A stretch of 64,000 nt of DNA from Chromobacterium amazonense (GCF_001855565.1 NZ_MKCR01000010.1:1-64000), one strand, 5' to 3'. Shown: positions 47,140 to 56,648, counted from the stretch's first letter. Translations and numbers: made by a program. The notes: generated by a model from the sequence alone, not told the origin.

Positions 47140-48150
47140 TTAGTCGCCCAGCGTAGCCACCAGAATGGCCTTGATGGTGTGCATGCGGTTCTCGGCCTGT
47201 TCGAAGGCGATGCAAGCCTCGCTCTCGAACACGTCCTCGGTCACCTCGATGCCGTTGGCCAGTTCCGGATATTGCGCGGCGATTTCCTTGCCCACCTTGG
47301 TTTCGCTGTTGTGGTAAGCCGGCAGGCAGTGCATGAACTTCACTTGCGGGTTTTCCGCGGCGGCCATCAGCGCGCTGTTCACCTGATACGGCTTCAACAG
47401 ACGGATGCGCTCGGCCCACACTTCTGCCGGCTCGCCCATGGACACCCAGACGTCGGTGTGGATGAAGTCGGTGCCCTTGACGGCTTCCTTGGCGTCTTCG
47501 GTCAGCGTGATGCGGGCGCCGGTGCGCTTGGCGATCTCACGGCACTCGGCCACCAGTTGGTCGGCCGGCCACAGGTGCTTCGGCGCGCCGATGCGCACGT
47601 CCATCCCCAGCTTGGAGCCGATCACCAGCAGCGAATTGCCCATATTGTTGCGGGCGTCGCCCAGATAGGTGTAGCTGATCTGAGAGATGGGCTTGTCGGT
47701 GTTTTCCCACATGGTCAGCACGTCGGCCAGCATCTGGGTCGGGTGCCATTCGTCGGTCAGGCCGTTGTAAACCGGCACGCCGGCAAACTTGGCCAGCTCG
47801 TTCTCCACCATGTCCTGGTCGAAGCCGCGGTATTCGATGGCGTCGTACATGCGGCCCAGCACGCGGGCGGTGTCTTTCATCGACTCCTTGATGCCGATTT
47901 GCGAACCGGACGGCCCGAGGTAGGTGACGTTGGCGCCTTGGTCGTAGCAAGCCACTTCAAAGGCGCAGCGGGTGCGGGTGGAGGTTTTTTCAAAGATCAG
48001 GGCGACGTTCTTGCCCTTGAGGTGTTGCTGCTCGGTGCCGGTATATTTGGCGCGTTTCAGGTCGCGGGCCAGGTCCAGCATGTAACGGATTTCACGCGGG
48101 GTGAAGTCCAGCATTCTCAGGAAGTTACGGTTGCGCAGATTGAAAGCCAT
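47140..48150 (-). CDS. arcB: Catabolic ornithine carbamoyltransferase
   Basis: A 336-aa enzyme converting citrulline and phosphate to ornithine and carbamoyl phosphate. The carbamoyl-phosphate motif is EKTSTRTR (about residues 54-61). [12 protein letters not shown] near 134, YLGDARNN near 162 and MHCLPAYHN near 273 follow. ATG 48150 ([11 protein letters not shown]) has AGGAG upstream; codons to 48213 are discarded. The context with arcA and arcC marks it as the catabolic form, not ArgF. Confidence 0.95.
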   Translation of the reverse strand: MAFNLRNRNFLRMLDFTPREIRYMLDLARDLKRAKYTGTEQQHLKGKNVALIFEKTSTRTRCAFEVACYDQGANVTYLGPSGSQIGIKESMKDTARVLGRMYDAIEYRGFDQDMVENELAKFAGVPVYNGLTDEWHPTQMLADVLTMWENTDKPISQISYTYLGDARNNMGNSLLVIGSKLGMDVRIGAPKHLWPADQLVAECREIAKRTGARITLTEDAKEAVKGTDFIHTDVWVSMGEPAEVWAERIRLLKPYQVNSALMAAAENPQVKFMHCLPAYHNSETKVGKEIAAQYPELANGIEVTEDVFESEACIAFEQAENRMHTIKAILVATLGD

Positions 48151-48251
48151 GATATTGCTCCTGATTAGAGTCTGGGCAAGCCGGCCGTCGCTCCCTATGG
48201 AGCCGGCGGTCAACCTGTCTTATTGCACACAAACGGTATGAATTTTTTCGC

Positions 48252-48274
48252 CCCGGCCGGACTCGCCGGCCGGG
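48252..48274. other. arcA-arcB intercistronic stem-loop
   Basis: CCCGGCCGG-ACTCG-CCGGCCGGG, a perfect 9-bp GC stem. On the minus strand it is followed by an A-run, not T, so it is not an ordinary terminator. Confidence 0.65.
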
Positions 48275-48284
48275 AAAAACAGCT

Positions 48285-49517
48285 TTACACCTTCACTTCG
48301 TCGCGGATGATTGGGCAGGTCATGCAGTGGCCGCCGCCGCGGCCGCGGCCCAGTTCGGACGCCGGGATCTCGATCACTTCCACGCCGTGCTCGCGCATCA
48401 GGCGGTTGGTATAGGTGTTGCGGTCGTAGGCCACCACCACGCGGCGATCCAGCGCCACCACGTTGTTGCCGTCGTCCCACTGCTCGCGTTCGCGCTGGTA
48501 GGCGTCGCCGCCAGTCTGGATGACGCGGATTTCCTTGAGGCCCAGCGCCTGGCGCACCACTTCCACCAGTTTCACGCCCTCATGGCGCTCGAAGCGGATT
48601 TCGCCTTCGCGGTCGCCTGCATACATGCTGGTGCAGGTGATTTCGTCCACCACATCCGGGAATACCGACAGCAGGTCGATGTCGAGGAAGCTGAACACCG
48701 TGTCCAGGTGCATGGCGGCGCGCGATTTCGGCATCTGGCAAGCGATGACACGCTTGGCGCCGCCTTCCTTGTGCAGCACGCGCTTGGCCACTTGCACCAC
48801 GGCTTGCGGGCTGGTGCGCTCGCCCATGCCGATCAACACCACGCCGTTGCCGATAGGCATCACGTCGCCGCCTTCCAGCGTAGCCGGGCCGTGATCGCTG
48901 TCGCAGCCGCCCCACCAGATGTTCACCTTGCCGGCGAAATACGGGTGGAACTGGTAGATCGATTGCAGGATCAGCGTTTCCTGGCGGCGGGCCGGCCAGT
49001 ACATCGGGTTCAGTGTCACGCCTTCATAGATCCAGCAGGACGGGTCGCGCTGGAACAGGCTGTTGGGGATGGGAGGCAGCACGAAGTCGGAGCGATCCAG
49101 ATAGCCGCCGAACAGGCCTTTCGGGTCGAACGGCAGTTCGAACTTGGCGATGCCGCCCACCAGGTGATCGGCCAATTGCGAAGACGGCATTTCGTTCAGC
49201 CAGCTGCGCAGATCCTGCAGCATGCCGATACCCACGTTGTCGGTCTTGATCTTGCGGTCCAGGATCCAGTTGCGGGCGGCCTTGTCGTCCAGCACCTTGG
49301 CCAGCGCGTCGTGCACTTCGATCACTTCGATGCCGCGGGCGCGCATCTGCTCGACCATGTAGCCGTGGTCTTTCTGCGCGCGCTCCACCCAGATCACGTC
49401 ATCAAACAGCAGATCGTGGCAGTTGTCCGGAGTCAGGCGCTTATGGGCGAGTCCGGGACGACACACCATCACGGTTCGCAGCTTGCCACACTCGGAATGA
49501 ACACCAAACTTGGTCAT
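48285..49517 (-). CDS. arcA: Arginine deiminase
   Basis: A 410-aa enzyme hydrolysing arginine to citrulline and ammonia. N-terminal [19 protein letters not shown], then [16 protein letters not shown], the [12 protein letters not shown] motif (about residue 215), the catalytic His region [11 protein letters not shown] (about 270) and the nucleophilic Cys in [13 protein letters not shown] (about residue 398) are all present. Second gene of arcDABC, 75 bases after arcD. Confidence 0.97.
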   Translation of the reverse strand: MTKFGVHSECGKLRTVMVCRPGLAHKRLTPDNCHDLLFDDVIWVERAQKDHGYMVEQMRARGIEVIEVHDALAKVLDDKAARNWILDRKIKTDNVGIGMLQDLRSWLNEMPSSQLADHLVGGIAKFELPFDPKGLFGGYLDRSDFVLPPIPNSLFQRDPSCWIYEGVTLNPMYWPARRQETLILQSIYQFHPYFAGKVNIWWGGCDSDHGPATLEGGDVMPIGNGVVLIGMGERTSPQAVVQVAKRVLHKEGGAKRVIACQMPKSRAAMHLDTVFSFLDIDLLSVFPDVVDEITCTSMYAGDREGEIRFERHEGVKLVEVVRQALGLKEIRVIQTGGDAYQREREQWDDGNNVVALDRRVVVAYDRNTYTNRLMREHGVEVIEIPASELGRGRGGGHCMTCPIIRDEVKV

Positions 49518-49548
49518 AACGATACTCCTTGAGTCTTGTTTGACTTCA

Positions 49549-49567
49549 GGGGCGGGCGATCCGCCCC
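49549..49567. other. arcD-arcA intercistronic stem-loop
   Basis: GGGGCGG-GCGAT-CCGCCCC, a perfect 7-bp stem 25 bases after the arcD stop. No T-tract on the minus strand. Confidence 0.6.
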
Positions 49568-49592
49568 CACGACTGGTTTCGAAATCTTTCGC

Positions 49593-51050
49593 TTACAGAC
49601 CGATCTGACCGACCGCCAGCATGTAGACGGCGATCACCGCCAGCACCACCACGATGGCAGCCAGCACGGCTTCTATCAGGTTGAACGGCTTCCGGCCCTG
49701 CTCTTTCTTGGCCCACAGGTAGAACAGCAGGCCCGGCGCGTACAGCACCATGGACAGGAACAGATATTTGGGACCGGCGGCGTAGATCAGCCAGGCGCCA
49801 TACACTGTGGCCAGTGCGGCGGTCCAGAATTCCTTGGCGGTGCTTTCACCCTGGGCGTAGCCTTCGCCGCGCTTGGCCACCAGCAAGGAGTAGCCGGCGC
49901 ACAACAGGTAAGGAATCAGGATCATCGAAGTAGCCAGCGACAACAGCGCGAGGTAGCCGGCCGAGCTCTTCAGCGTGATCAGCAGGAACAGCTGGATCAA
50001 GCCATTGGTCAGCCACAGCGAGGCGGCCGGGGTTTCATTGGCGTTGAGGGTGCCGAACACCTTGGGCATCACGCCGTCCTTGCCGGCGAGGTAAGGCGCT
50101 TCGGCGGCCAGCAGGGTCCAGGCCAACAAGGCGCCGCCGACCGAAATCACCAGACCGGCATTCATCAGGTTGGCGCCGAAGGTGCCGAAAGCCTTTTGCA
50201 GCACATAGGCGGTGGACGGGTTCTTCAAGGCGGCCAGTTCCGGCTGGGTCATCACGCCCAGCGACAGCACCGACACGGCGACCAGGAGCGCGATGGTCAG
50301 CAGGAAGCCGATCACGGTCGCCTTGCCCACATCCTTCATGCTTTCGGCGCGGCCGGAGAACATCGAAGCGCCTTCGATGCCGATGAACACCCACACCGTC
50401 ACCAGCATGGTGCTCTTCACTTGATCGACAATCGTGCCGAGCTTGGCGTTGCCCCAGAAATCCAGATTGAAGGTATCGACCTTGAAGGCGAATATGATCA
50501 ACACGATGAACAATGCCAGCGGCACCAGCTTGGCCACCGTGGTGACCGTGTTGATGAAGGCCGCGCCATGCACGCCGCGCAGCACCAGAAAGTGCAGACA
50601 CCACAGCACGACGGAGGCGCAGATGATGGCGGTGGGCGTGTTGCCGTCGCCGAAGGCCGGAATCCAGAAGCCCAGGGCCGAGAACATCACCACAAAGTAA
50701 GACACATTGCCGATCCAGGCGGAAATCCAGTAACCCCAGGCCGAGTTGAAGCCCATATAGTCACCGAAACCCTCCTTGGCGTAACCGTAGACGCCGCCCG
50801 ACACCTCCGGTTTGCGCGAGGCCAGCATCTGGAACACGAAGGCCAACGCCAGCATGCCGACGAAGGTGATGGCCCAGCCGATCAGGATGGCCCCGGCGCC
50901 CGCCCCGGCCGCCATGTTCTGCGGCAGCGAGAAGATGCCGCCGCCTATCATGGAGCCGACGACCAGCGCCGTCAGCGCGCCCAGCTTCAGCCTGGGCGAT
51001 CCGCCCTCGGCCACGCCGGCTTGGGTTGCAGTTTCAGTAGACATTTTCAT
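49593..51050 (-). CDS. arcD: Arginine/ornithine antiporter
   Basis: A 485-aa inner-membrane exchanger of the basic amino acid/polyamine antiporter family (APC superfamily) with about 13 segments. It imports arginine and exports ornithine for the deiminase pathway. The first helix has the APC motif VVGSMIGGGIFSLPQNMAAG (about residues 32-51); ISAWIGNVSYFVVMFSALGF follows near residue 108. First gene of arcDABC; an FNR/ANR-like box lies about 105 bases upstream. Confidence 0.94.
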   Translation of the reverse strand: MKMSTETATQAGVAEGGSPRLKLGALTALVVGSMIGGGIFSLPQNMAAGAGAGAILIGWAITFVGMLALAFVFQMLASRKPEVSGGVYGYAKEGFGDYMGFNSAWGYWISAWIGNVSYFVVMFSALGFWIPAFGDGNTPTAIICASVVLWCLHFLVLRGVHGAAFINTVTTVAKLVPLALFIVLIIFAFKVDTFNLDFWGNAKLGTIVDQVKSTMLVTVWVFIGIEGASMFSGRAESMKDVGKATVIGFLLTIALLVAVSVLSLGVMTQPELAALKNPSTAYVLQKAFGTFGANLMNAGLVISVGGALLAWTLLAAEAPYLAGKDGVMPKVFGTLNANETPAASLWLTNGLIQLFLLITLKSSAGYLALLSLATSMILIPYLLCAGYSLLVAKRGEGYAQGESTAKEFWTAALATVYGAWLIYAAGPKYLFLSMVLYAPGLLFYLWAKKEQGRKPFNLIEAVLAAIVVVLAVIAVYMLAVGQIGL

Positions 51051-51103
51051 TCTCCGATCAGGGATGTAAACCGTTATTCATTATTAAATTCTTATCATCT
51101 GAA

Positions 51104-51168
51104 ATTATGGTATACCCCGCTAATTCAGGGTCTCCAGACGAGTCGGCGGCTCGATTGACTTACATCAA
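51104..51168 (-). promoter_or_regulatory. FNR/ANR-like box and -10 of the arc operon
   Basis: TTGAC-TTAC-ATCAA (51155-51168) differs by one base from the FNR/ANR consensus TTGAT-N4-ATCAA. A CATAAT -10-like hexamer (51109-51104, minus strand) places the box near -63, a class I-like position, and no good -35 is visible, as expected for activator-dependent promoters. Oxygen-limited induction fits arcDABC. Confidence 0.6.
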
Positions 51169-51420
51169 GCGCCCATGATGGACAAAGTGCCGACCTACGG
51201 CGGATGCGACCAAAGCTTGCAACAAGGCGTCATGCGGTACGGCGGAAAGTCATAAAAACAGCGGCCGGCTCAGCGACAACATTCAAGATAGAAAGTCTGA
51301 ATGGAAAGAAAAGGCGGGATGGCGGATAACATGATCCAGCGCAAAAACTGAGGAAAATTTACAAATCGATCATGGACTTGAAGGATAGCAGGCGCTACCC
51401 CACGCGGCTGGAGAAAAAAA
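51169..51420. other. Gene-free stretch upstream of the arc promoter
   Basis: About 250 bases with no convincing gene, operator or repeat. A 64-codon frame (51270-51464, minus) lacks a ribosome site and runs through the terminator, so it is not called. Confidence 0.5.
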
Positions 51421-51450
51421 AGGCGGATACGGCCCACCACCGTATCCGCC
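51413..51450 (-). terminator. Terminator of the DUF3149 gene
   Basis: A perfect 11-bp stem GGCGGATACGG/CCGTATCCGCC with a 7-base loop is followed on the minus strand by a run of eight T. Confidence 0.9.
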
Positions 51451-51495
51451 AACACACACATCAAGAGGAAATGCCAAAACTACGGGAATGAATCC

Positions 51496-51627
51496 TTACT
51501 TGCCCGGCTTGTTGATGTTCCTGAAGATCACCCAAACCGCGCCGATCACTACCAGTGTAGCCACCACTATCGTCAACAGACTGAGGCGGCCCACATCGTC
51601 CGATACCATCAGGGTCAGCAACTCCAT
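51496..51627 (-). CDS. DUF3149-like single-helix microprotein
   Basis: A 43-aa protein: MELLTLMVSDDVGRLSLLTI then one membrane helix (about residues 16-38) and a basic tail NINKPGK. The pattern 'short amphipathic start, SxDVGxLSL, one helix' matches DUF3149 as I recall it. A strong ribosome site (GAGGAG) and its own terminator on each side show it is expressed alone. The function is unknown. Confidence 0.75.
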   Translation of the reverse strand: MELLTLMVSDDVGRLSLLTIVVATLVVIGAVWVIFRNINKPGK

Positions 51628-51740
51628 CGTGTTCTCCTCGCAGGTTCCGCGCCTTAGCGCCCTTGCCAACGACATAATAACCACTTTGCAGATATTGAAA
51701 TTGACCCATATCAATCCCATGCGCACTGGCATGACAAACA

Positions 51741-51770
51741 AAAAACCCCAGGGCTATGCCTGGGGTTTTT
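51741..51770. terminator. Strong hairpin between the reductase and DUF3149 genes
   Basis: A perfect 12-bp stem AAAAACCCCAGG/CCTGGGGTTTTT with loop GCTATG; it terminates the leftward reductase transcript. Confidence 0.9.
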
Positions 51771-51792
51771 CATATACAGATCAGCAGCTTGT

Positions 51793-52821
51793 CTACTTTC
51801 CGCCGCCCATATCCTTGGCCAGGAAGAAGGCATCGGAAAAGAACTCATCCTCCGGCAAGCCGCGCTCACGCGTGAAGGTGCCGTGCGCCGCCTCCACCAT
51901 CACCGGCGCGCCGCAGGCGTACACCTGGTGCCCGGACAGATCGGAGAAGTCTTCCAACACCGCCTGGTGGACGAAGCCGGCGCGGCCCGTCCAGTTGTCT
52001 TCCGGCAAGGCTTCCGACAGCACCGGGATATATTGGATGTGAGGATGCGCGGCGGCCCAGCCTTCGGCCAATTCCGCCATGTACAAATCCGCCTTGGTGC
52101 GGGCGCCCCAATAGAAAGCCATCGGCCGGGTGATGCCATGCCGGATGGCATGCTCGATGATGCCCTTGACCGGCGCGAAGCCGGTGCCGCTGGCGATGAA
52201 GACGATGGGCTTGTCAGACTCTTCGCGCAGGAAGAACGATCCCATCGGCCCCTTGAAGCGCATGATCTCGCGCTCCTTCATCTGATGGAACACGTACTCG
52301 GAGAACGAGCCGCCCGGCTGATGGCGGATATGCAGTTCGAGGAAAGCATCGTCGTGCGGCGCATTGGCGATGGAGAAGCTGCGCTTCTTGCCATCCTTCA
52401 TCAAAATATCAATGTATTGGCCGGCGCGGAACTGCAGACGCTCCGACACCGGCAGCTTCAGTTTCAGCACCGCCACGTCGTGGATTTTCTCGATCTTTTC
52501 CACGCGACACGGCAGCGTCTTGATCTGAATGTCGCCCATGCCGGTCACTTCGCGCACTTCGATGCTGACATCGCCCTGCGGCCGCGCGCAGCAGAACAAA
52601 GCCATGCCCTGAGCCTGCTCGGCCGAGGTCAAGGCCTTTTCCTGGAAACCGTCCTGGCTGACCTCGCCCTCCACGACCTTGCCTTTGCAAGCGCCGCAGG
52701 CGCCGTCGCGACAACCGTATGGCAGGCCCACGCCCTGACGCAGGGCGGCCTCAAGAATCGTTTCGTGCGCTTCCACACCGAATGTATGCCCGCTCGGGAG
52801 CACTTTCACTTGGCAAGTCAT
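51793..52821 (-). CDS. Ferredoxin-type flavin reductase (AscD-like)
   Basis: A 342-aa NAD(P)H-dependent electron-transfer enzyme. The N-terminal plant-type 2Fe-2S domain has CRDGACGACKGKV and a late Cys (FCCARP), about residues 37-80. The FAD-binding RxYS-like motif is KRSFSIANAP (about residue 165). The NAD-binding GTGFAPVKGIIEHAI is near residue 235 and the last part has YACGAPVMVE. Such proteins are annotated CDP-6-deoxy-delta-3,4-glucoseen reductase, but no deoxysugar genes are nearby, so it may serve another oxygenase or radical enzyme. ATG 52821 is used; the long upstream frame is antisense to the next gene. Confidence 0.9.
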   Translation of the reverse strand: MTCQVKVLPSGHTFGVEAHETILEAALRQGVGLPYGCRDGACGACKGKVVEGEVSQDGFQEKALTSAEQAQGMALFCCARPQGDVSIEVREVTGMGDIQIKTLPCRVEKIEKIHDVAVLKLKLPVSERLQFRAGQYIDILMKDGKKRSFSIANAPHDDAFLELHIRHQPGGSFSEYVFHQMKEREIMRFKGPMGSFFLREESDKPIVFIASGTGFAPVKGIIEHAIRHGITRPMAFYWGARTKADLYMAELAEGWAAAHPHIQYIPVLSEALPEDNWTGRAGFVHQAVLEDFSDLSGHQVYACGAPVMVEAAHGTFTRERGLPEDEFFSDAFFLAKDMGGGK

Positions 52822-52860
52822 GTCGTATCTCAATCCTGAATTCTGGCTAAAATGCACACC

Positions 52861-53778
52861 ATGCCTACCTTGCTCATCATAGGTGCCGGCGATGTCGCCC
52901 GGCGCGCCCTCCCCCTGCTGCTGCGCTGCTGGCGGGTATTGGTCCTCTGCCGGACAGAAGAAGCCGCCGCGCGCTGGCGCGCGCTGGGCGCCCAGCCTAT
53001 GCTCGGCGATCTGGACAACGCCGCGAGCCTGAAGCGGCTGGCCGGTTTGGCCGACGCCGCGCTGCTGACCGCCCCGCCTCCGCCTCGCGGCAAAAGCGAC
53101 CCGAGAATGCGCAAGTTGTTGTACACGCTGGCAAAAGCGGACAGCATACCACAGCAATGGGTGTACATCAGCACCAGCGGCGTATATGGCGACGCCGCAG
53201 GCCGCTGGCTGGATGAGACCGCGCCGCTGCGGCCGCACAACGAGCGCGCCTGGCGACGGGCCGACGCCGAAGCGGTCTTGCGCCGCTTCGCCATCCGTCA
53301 TGGCTGCGCGCTGACCATACTGCGCGCGCCCGGCATCTACGCCGACGACAGGCTGCCGCTGTCGCGCCTGTTCAATCAAACGCCGTTGATCGCGGATGCC
53401 GAAGACAGCTGGAGCAACCACATCCACGCCGACGACCTGGCGCGGCTGTGCGTGGCGGCTTTGTCGCGCCGCCACGGCATACGCGTCTACAACGCCTGCG
53501 ATGCGCAGCCGCTGCCGGTCAGCCGCTGGTATCGGGCGCTGGCCGAAACGCTGGACCTGCCCTGCCCGCCACAGCTGCCGCGCGAAGCGGTCAAGGCCAG
53601 CGTTTCGCCGCAGCAATGGTCTTTTCTGGGCGAGTCGCGCCGGCTGGACAACCGCCGCGTCCTGCGCGAGCTTGGCGTCTCGCTGCGCTGGCCCAGCGTG
53701 CTGGATTATCTGGCGGCATTGCGACAAGACTCGGCCCGGCGCGCGGCAATACTCGCAAGCCAGGCCGAGATTCGGTAA
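52861..53778 (+). CDS. NAD-binding SDR-type epimerase/dehydratase (YeeZ-like)
   Basis: A 305-aa protein. The N-terminal Rossmann start is [15 protein letters not shown], with a GxGxxA-type loop. [12 protein letters not shown] (about residue 100) contains the Ser/Tyr region of extended SDRs, but the Tyr-x3-Lys pair is not visible. [13 protein letters not shown] near residue 160 and [13 protein letters not shown] near 190 match the YeeZ/sugar-epimerase group. The substrate is unknown. ATG 52861 is preferred, though 52852 is in frame. Divergent from the flavin reductase. Confidence 0.8.
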   Translation: MPTLLIIGAGDVARRALPLLLRCWRVLVLCRTEEAAARWRALGAQPMLGDLDNAASLKRLAGLADAALLTAPPPPRGKSDPRMRKLLYTLAKADSIPQQWVYISTSGVYGDAAGRWLDETAPLRPHNERAWRRADAEAVLRRFAIRHGCALTILRAPGIYADDRLPLSRLFNQTPLIADAEDSWSNHIHADDLARLCVAALSRRHGIRVYNACDAQPLPVSRWYRALAETLDLPCPPQLPREAVKASVSPQQWSFLGESRRLDNRRVLRELGVSLRWPSVLDYLAALRQDSARRAAILASQAEIR

Positions 53779-53815
53779 CATCGCGGTTTTTTTGAGTTTT
53801 CAGCAGGCCAGCAAA

Positions 53816-54496
53816 ATGGAAAATCCGGATTTCAAACGCTCGATACGCAGCTTTGTGCTGCGGCAGGGCCATTTGTCCACGGCGCAACAACGCGCCATGG
53901 ACGAAGGCATGCCCAAATGGGGCATTGAGTACCGCCCCGAGGCGATCGACCTGGAACAGGCCTTCGGCCGCGCCGCGCCGAAAATCCTGGAAATCGGCTT
54001 CGGCATGGGCGGCGCCACAGCCGAAATCGCCGCGGCCAATCCGGACAAGGACTATCTGGGCATAGAAGTGCACGGCCCCGGCGTCGGCAATCTGTGCAAG
54101 CTGATCGCGGAAAAGGAACTGACCAACCTGCGGCTGATGCGCCACGACGCGGTGGAAGTGCTGGACAATATGCTGCCTGACGGCTGCCTGGACGGCGTGC
54201 ATATTTTCTTCCCGGACCCGTGGCATAAAAAACGCCACAACAAACGCCGTCTGATCCAGGTGCCGCTGGTGGCCAAGCTGGCCAGCAAGCTGAAGCCCGG
54301 CGGCTACTTCCACGCGGCGACAGACTGGGAAGACTACGCCATCCAGATTCTGGAAGTGCTGAACGGCAACGCCGATCTGGAAAACACGGCCGACGGCTAT
54401 GCGCCGCGCCCGGACTACCGCCCGCTGACCAAGTTCGAAGCGCGCGGCATCAAGCTGGGCCACGGCGTGTGGGATGTGATCTTCCGCCGCAAGTAA
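53816..54496 (+). CDS. trmB: tRNA (guanine-N7-)-methyltransferase
   Basis: A 226-aa SAM-dependent enzyme methylating G46 of tRNA. The SAM motif is [16 protein letters not shown] (about residues 57-72). [13 protein letters not shown], the [18 protein letters not shown] block (about 138-155, diagnostic) and [12 protein letters not shown] follow. ATG 53816 is chosen; the frame before it overlaps the epimerase gene in another frame. Confidence 0.96.
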   Translation: MENPDFKRSIRSFVLRQGHLSTAQQRAMDEGMPKWGIEYRPEAIDLEQAFGRAAPKILEIGFGMGGATAEIAAANPDKDYLGIEVHGPGVGNLCKLIAEKELTNLRLMRHDAVEVLDNMLPDGCLDGVHIFFPDPWHKKRHNKRRLIQVPLVAKLASKLKPGGYFHAATDWEDYAIQILEVLNGNADLENTADGYAPRPDYRPLTKFEARGIKLGHGVWDVIFRRK

Positions 54497-54517
54497 GCCA
54501 GTCCGGAACCGCTCCGC

Positions 54518-54546
54518 AACGACCCGCCGACGCGGGTCGTTTGCCT
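54518..54546. terminator. Terminator between trmB and glutathione peroxidase
   Basis: A perfect 10-bp stem AACGACCCGC/GCGGGTCGTT with loop CGAC is followed by TTGCCTTTT. Confidence 0.8.
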
Positions 54547-54556
54547 TTTGCGCGGC

Positions 54557-55036
54557 CTATCGCGCCAGCAAGGCCTTGATGTCGTCCACCAGCTCATGCG
54601 GCTCCACCGCCGGTTCGTAGCGCTTCACCACCCTGCCGCGGCCATCGATCAGAAACTTGGTGAAGTTCCATTTGACCGGATGAGGATGGTCGGAATCGGC
54701 CTGGGTCAGCCAGCGCCACAGCGGGTGGGCGGCTTCGCCATTGACTTCCAACTTGGCGAACAGCGGAAAGCTCACGCCGAAGCGTCCCAGGCAAAAGGCG
54801 ACGATTTCCTCCTCGCCGCCCGGCTCCTGGCCGCCAAATTGATTGCAAGGGAAGCCGAGCACGCTGAAGCCCTGCCCGGAAAAATAATCGTGCAGCTCCT
54901 GCAGTCCGGCATATTGCCGGGTATAGCCGCATTCGCTGGCGGTATTCACCAACAAGGCCACGGTGCCCGCGTAGGCGGAAAGCGCCTGTTCGGCGCCGTC
55001 CGCCCGCTTCGCGCTAAAATCGTAGAGCGTGGTCAT
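54557..55036 (-). CDS. Glutathione peroxidase family protein (Cys type)
   Basis: A 159-aa thiol peroxidase. The active Cys is in NTASECGYTRQY (about residue 36), where Glu replaces the common Lys before Cys. The catalytic Gln and Trp are in PCNQFGGQEPG and VKWNFTKFLID. In bacteria such enzymes usually take electrons from thioredoxin. ATG 55036 follows GGAGG. Convergent with trmB. Confidence 0.92.
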   Translation of the reverse strand: MTTLYDFSAKRADGAEQALSAYAGTVALLVNTASECGYTRQYAGLQELHDYFSGQGFSVLGFPCNQFGGQEPGGEEEIVAFCLGRFGVSFPLFAKLEVNGEAAHPLWRWLTQADSDHPHPVKWNFTKFLIDGRGRVVKRYEPAVEPHELVDDIKALLAR

Positions 55037-55161
55037 GGCATCCTCCGTCCCGTATAATGCCGCAGCCTGCAAGGCAGCCGCCTGCGACCCTGATTCCTGA
55101 GCCGGATGCCGCGACGCGATCACGCCGCCATCCGCTCCGTTACCGCCCGAGGTCTTCACCG

Positions 55162-55641
55162 ATGTTGTTCAACCCCAGCCGCCAGGACGCCCGCCGTTTC
55201 TTCTTCGACACCTGGAGCAAGTCCAAGTCCGGCCAGCCCTTGTCCGATCTGGAACAAATCGTCCTATCCATTCTTATAGACCACCCGGAGTATCATCCCA
55301 TCCTGGAAAATCCTGATGCCTTCATGGAGCAAGAGTGGACGCCGGACATGGGGGAGACTAATCCCTTCCTGCATCTGGGCCTGCACGTGGCCATCGCCGA
55401 GCAGCGCTCCATCGATCAGCCCTTCGGCATCCGCGCCTTGTATGCCCAGCTGGCGCTGCGCCACGGCGACGAACACCGCGCTCAGCATGAGTTGATGGAG
55501 TGCCTGGGCGAGATGATCTGGCATGCCCAGCGCTATGGCGGCGGACCGGACGTCAACCGCTACATTTCCTGCGTGCGCGGCAAGCTGGGCATGGGCGAAG
55601 AAGAGCAGCCGCGGGTCAATCCCAACGATATCCCGGATTAA
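55162..55641 (+). CDS. DUF1841 family protein
   Basis: A 159-aa soluble protein beginning MLFNPSRQDARRFFFDTWSK. The NPFLHLGLHVAIAEQRSIDQP block (about residues 68-88) and the HxxMECLGEMIWxAQR stretch near 112-122 are typical of this family. Function unknown. It is divergent from the peroxidase with a 125-base gap. Confidence 0.88.
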   Translation: MLFNPSRQDARRFFFDTWSKSKSGQPLSDLEQIVLSILIDHPEYHPILENPDAFMEQEWTPDMGETNPFLHLGLHVAIAEQRSIDQPFGIRALYAQLALRHGDEHRAQHELMECLGEMIWHAQRYGGGPDVNRYISCVRGKLGMGEEEQPRVNPNDIPD

Positions 55642-55697
55642 AGCCTGCCCGCGGCGCTTAACATCCAACTCGCATCAACAGGCTCGTAGCCCCACCG

Positions 55698-56648
55698 TCA
55701 CGCCAGACGGTTGGCCGGCTCGCCGCGGACAAAGGCCTCGATGTTGTCCGCCAGCTGCGCCGCCAAGCGGCGCATCGCCTCGCCGCTGGCCCAGCCGACG
55801 TGCGGCGTGACGATCAGATTCGGCAACCTGGCCTTCAACAGCGGATTGTCCAGCGCGGGCGGCTCCACGCTCAGCACGTCGAAGCCGGCGCCCCCGAGTT
55901 GGCCGTACTTCAGGGCTGCCACCAGATCGGCCTCGTCCACCAGGCCGCCGCGCGCGGTATTGATCAGGATGGCGCCGGGCTTCATCGCCATCAGCTCCGG
56001 CTGGGCGATCAGGCCGCGCGTCTCATCGGTCAAGGGGCAGTGCAGCGAGATCACGTCGGCGCGCGCCAGCACCTCGCCGAACGGCGTCCGGCCCTCCCTC
56101 GCCTGCGCCAAGCCTTTGCGCTCGGCAAACAGCACCTCCATGCCAAAGGCCCGCGCCATGCCCGCCAGCTGGCTACCGATGCCGCCGGAGCCGACAATGC
56201 CCAGCACCGCGCCGCGCATCTCGCGGATGGGCGCGCCGAAATGGCAGAACTGCTTGGCCTGGCTCCATACGCCGGCGGCGACGTCGCGCTGGTAGGCCGG
56301 CAGATTCTTCATCAACGCCAGCATCAGCGTCAGGGCGTGCTCGGCGACGGTATGGTCGCCATAGTGACGGATATTGCACACCGCGACGCCGCGCTCGCAG
56401 CAGGCTTCCAGATCGACGTGGTTATAGCCGGTGGCGGCGATGGCGATCAGCTTAAGGCGCGGCAGCCGGGCGATGGTCTCGCGCGACAGCCGCACCTTGT
56501 TGCTGATGACGATATCGGCCTCGATGGCATGATCGACGATCTGTTCAAGCGAAGTGGCGGGATATTCGCGATAATGGGCGGGAAAGCTGAAAACGGGAAC
56601 CGGGACAGGCAGGCTGTCCCGGTCAAGAAACACGACGTTGAGAGTCAT
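55698..56648 (-). CDS. D-2-hydroxyacid dehydrogenase
   Basis: A 316-aa NAD(P)-dependent enzyme (glycerate/hydroxypyruvate reductase group). The NAD motif is LGIVGSGGIGSQLAGMARAF (about residues 147-166). The catalytic Arg is in ILINTARGGLVDE, the Glu in FDVLSVEPP and the His in VTPHVGWAS (about residue 287). The substrate may be hydroxypyruvate or glyoxylate; the sequence does not decide. It lies 10 bases downstream of the DUF2189 gene on the same strand. Confidence 0.9.
   Translation of the reverse strand: MTLNVVFLDRDSLPVPVPVFSFPAHYREYPATSLEQIVDHAIEADIVISNKVRLSRETIARLPRLKLIAIAATGYNHVDLEACCERGVAVCNIRHYGDHTVAEHALTLMLALMKNLPAYQRDVAAGVWSQAKQFCHFGAPIREMRGAVLGIVGSGGIGSQLAGMARAFGMEVLFAERKGLAQAREGRTPFGEVLARADVISLHCPLTDETRGLIAQPELMAMKPGAILINTARGGLVDEADLVAALKYGQLGGAGFDVLSVEPPALDNPLLKARLPNLIVTPHVGWASGEAMRRLAAQLADNIEAFVRGEPANRLA

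Noticed and set aside
48252-48274. arcA-arcB hairpin as an intrinsic terminator
   Set aside because: On the transcribed strand the stem is followed by A residues, not T, so it is listed as a stem-loop only.
49536-51158. 540-codon open frame antisense to arcD
   Set aside because: Low-complexity His/Gln-rich translation mirrored on a real transporter gene.
51270-51464. 64-codon minus-strand frame
   Set aside because: No ribosome site, no conserved pattern, and it begins inside a terminator/intergenic stretch.
52822-53781. 320-codon N-terminal extension of the flavin reductase
   Set aside because: The extension is antisense to the YeeZ-like gene; the ferredoxin domain starts normally at ATG 52821.
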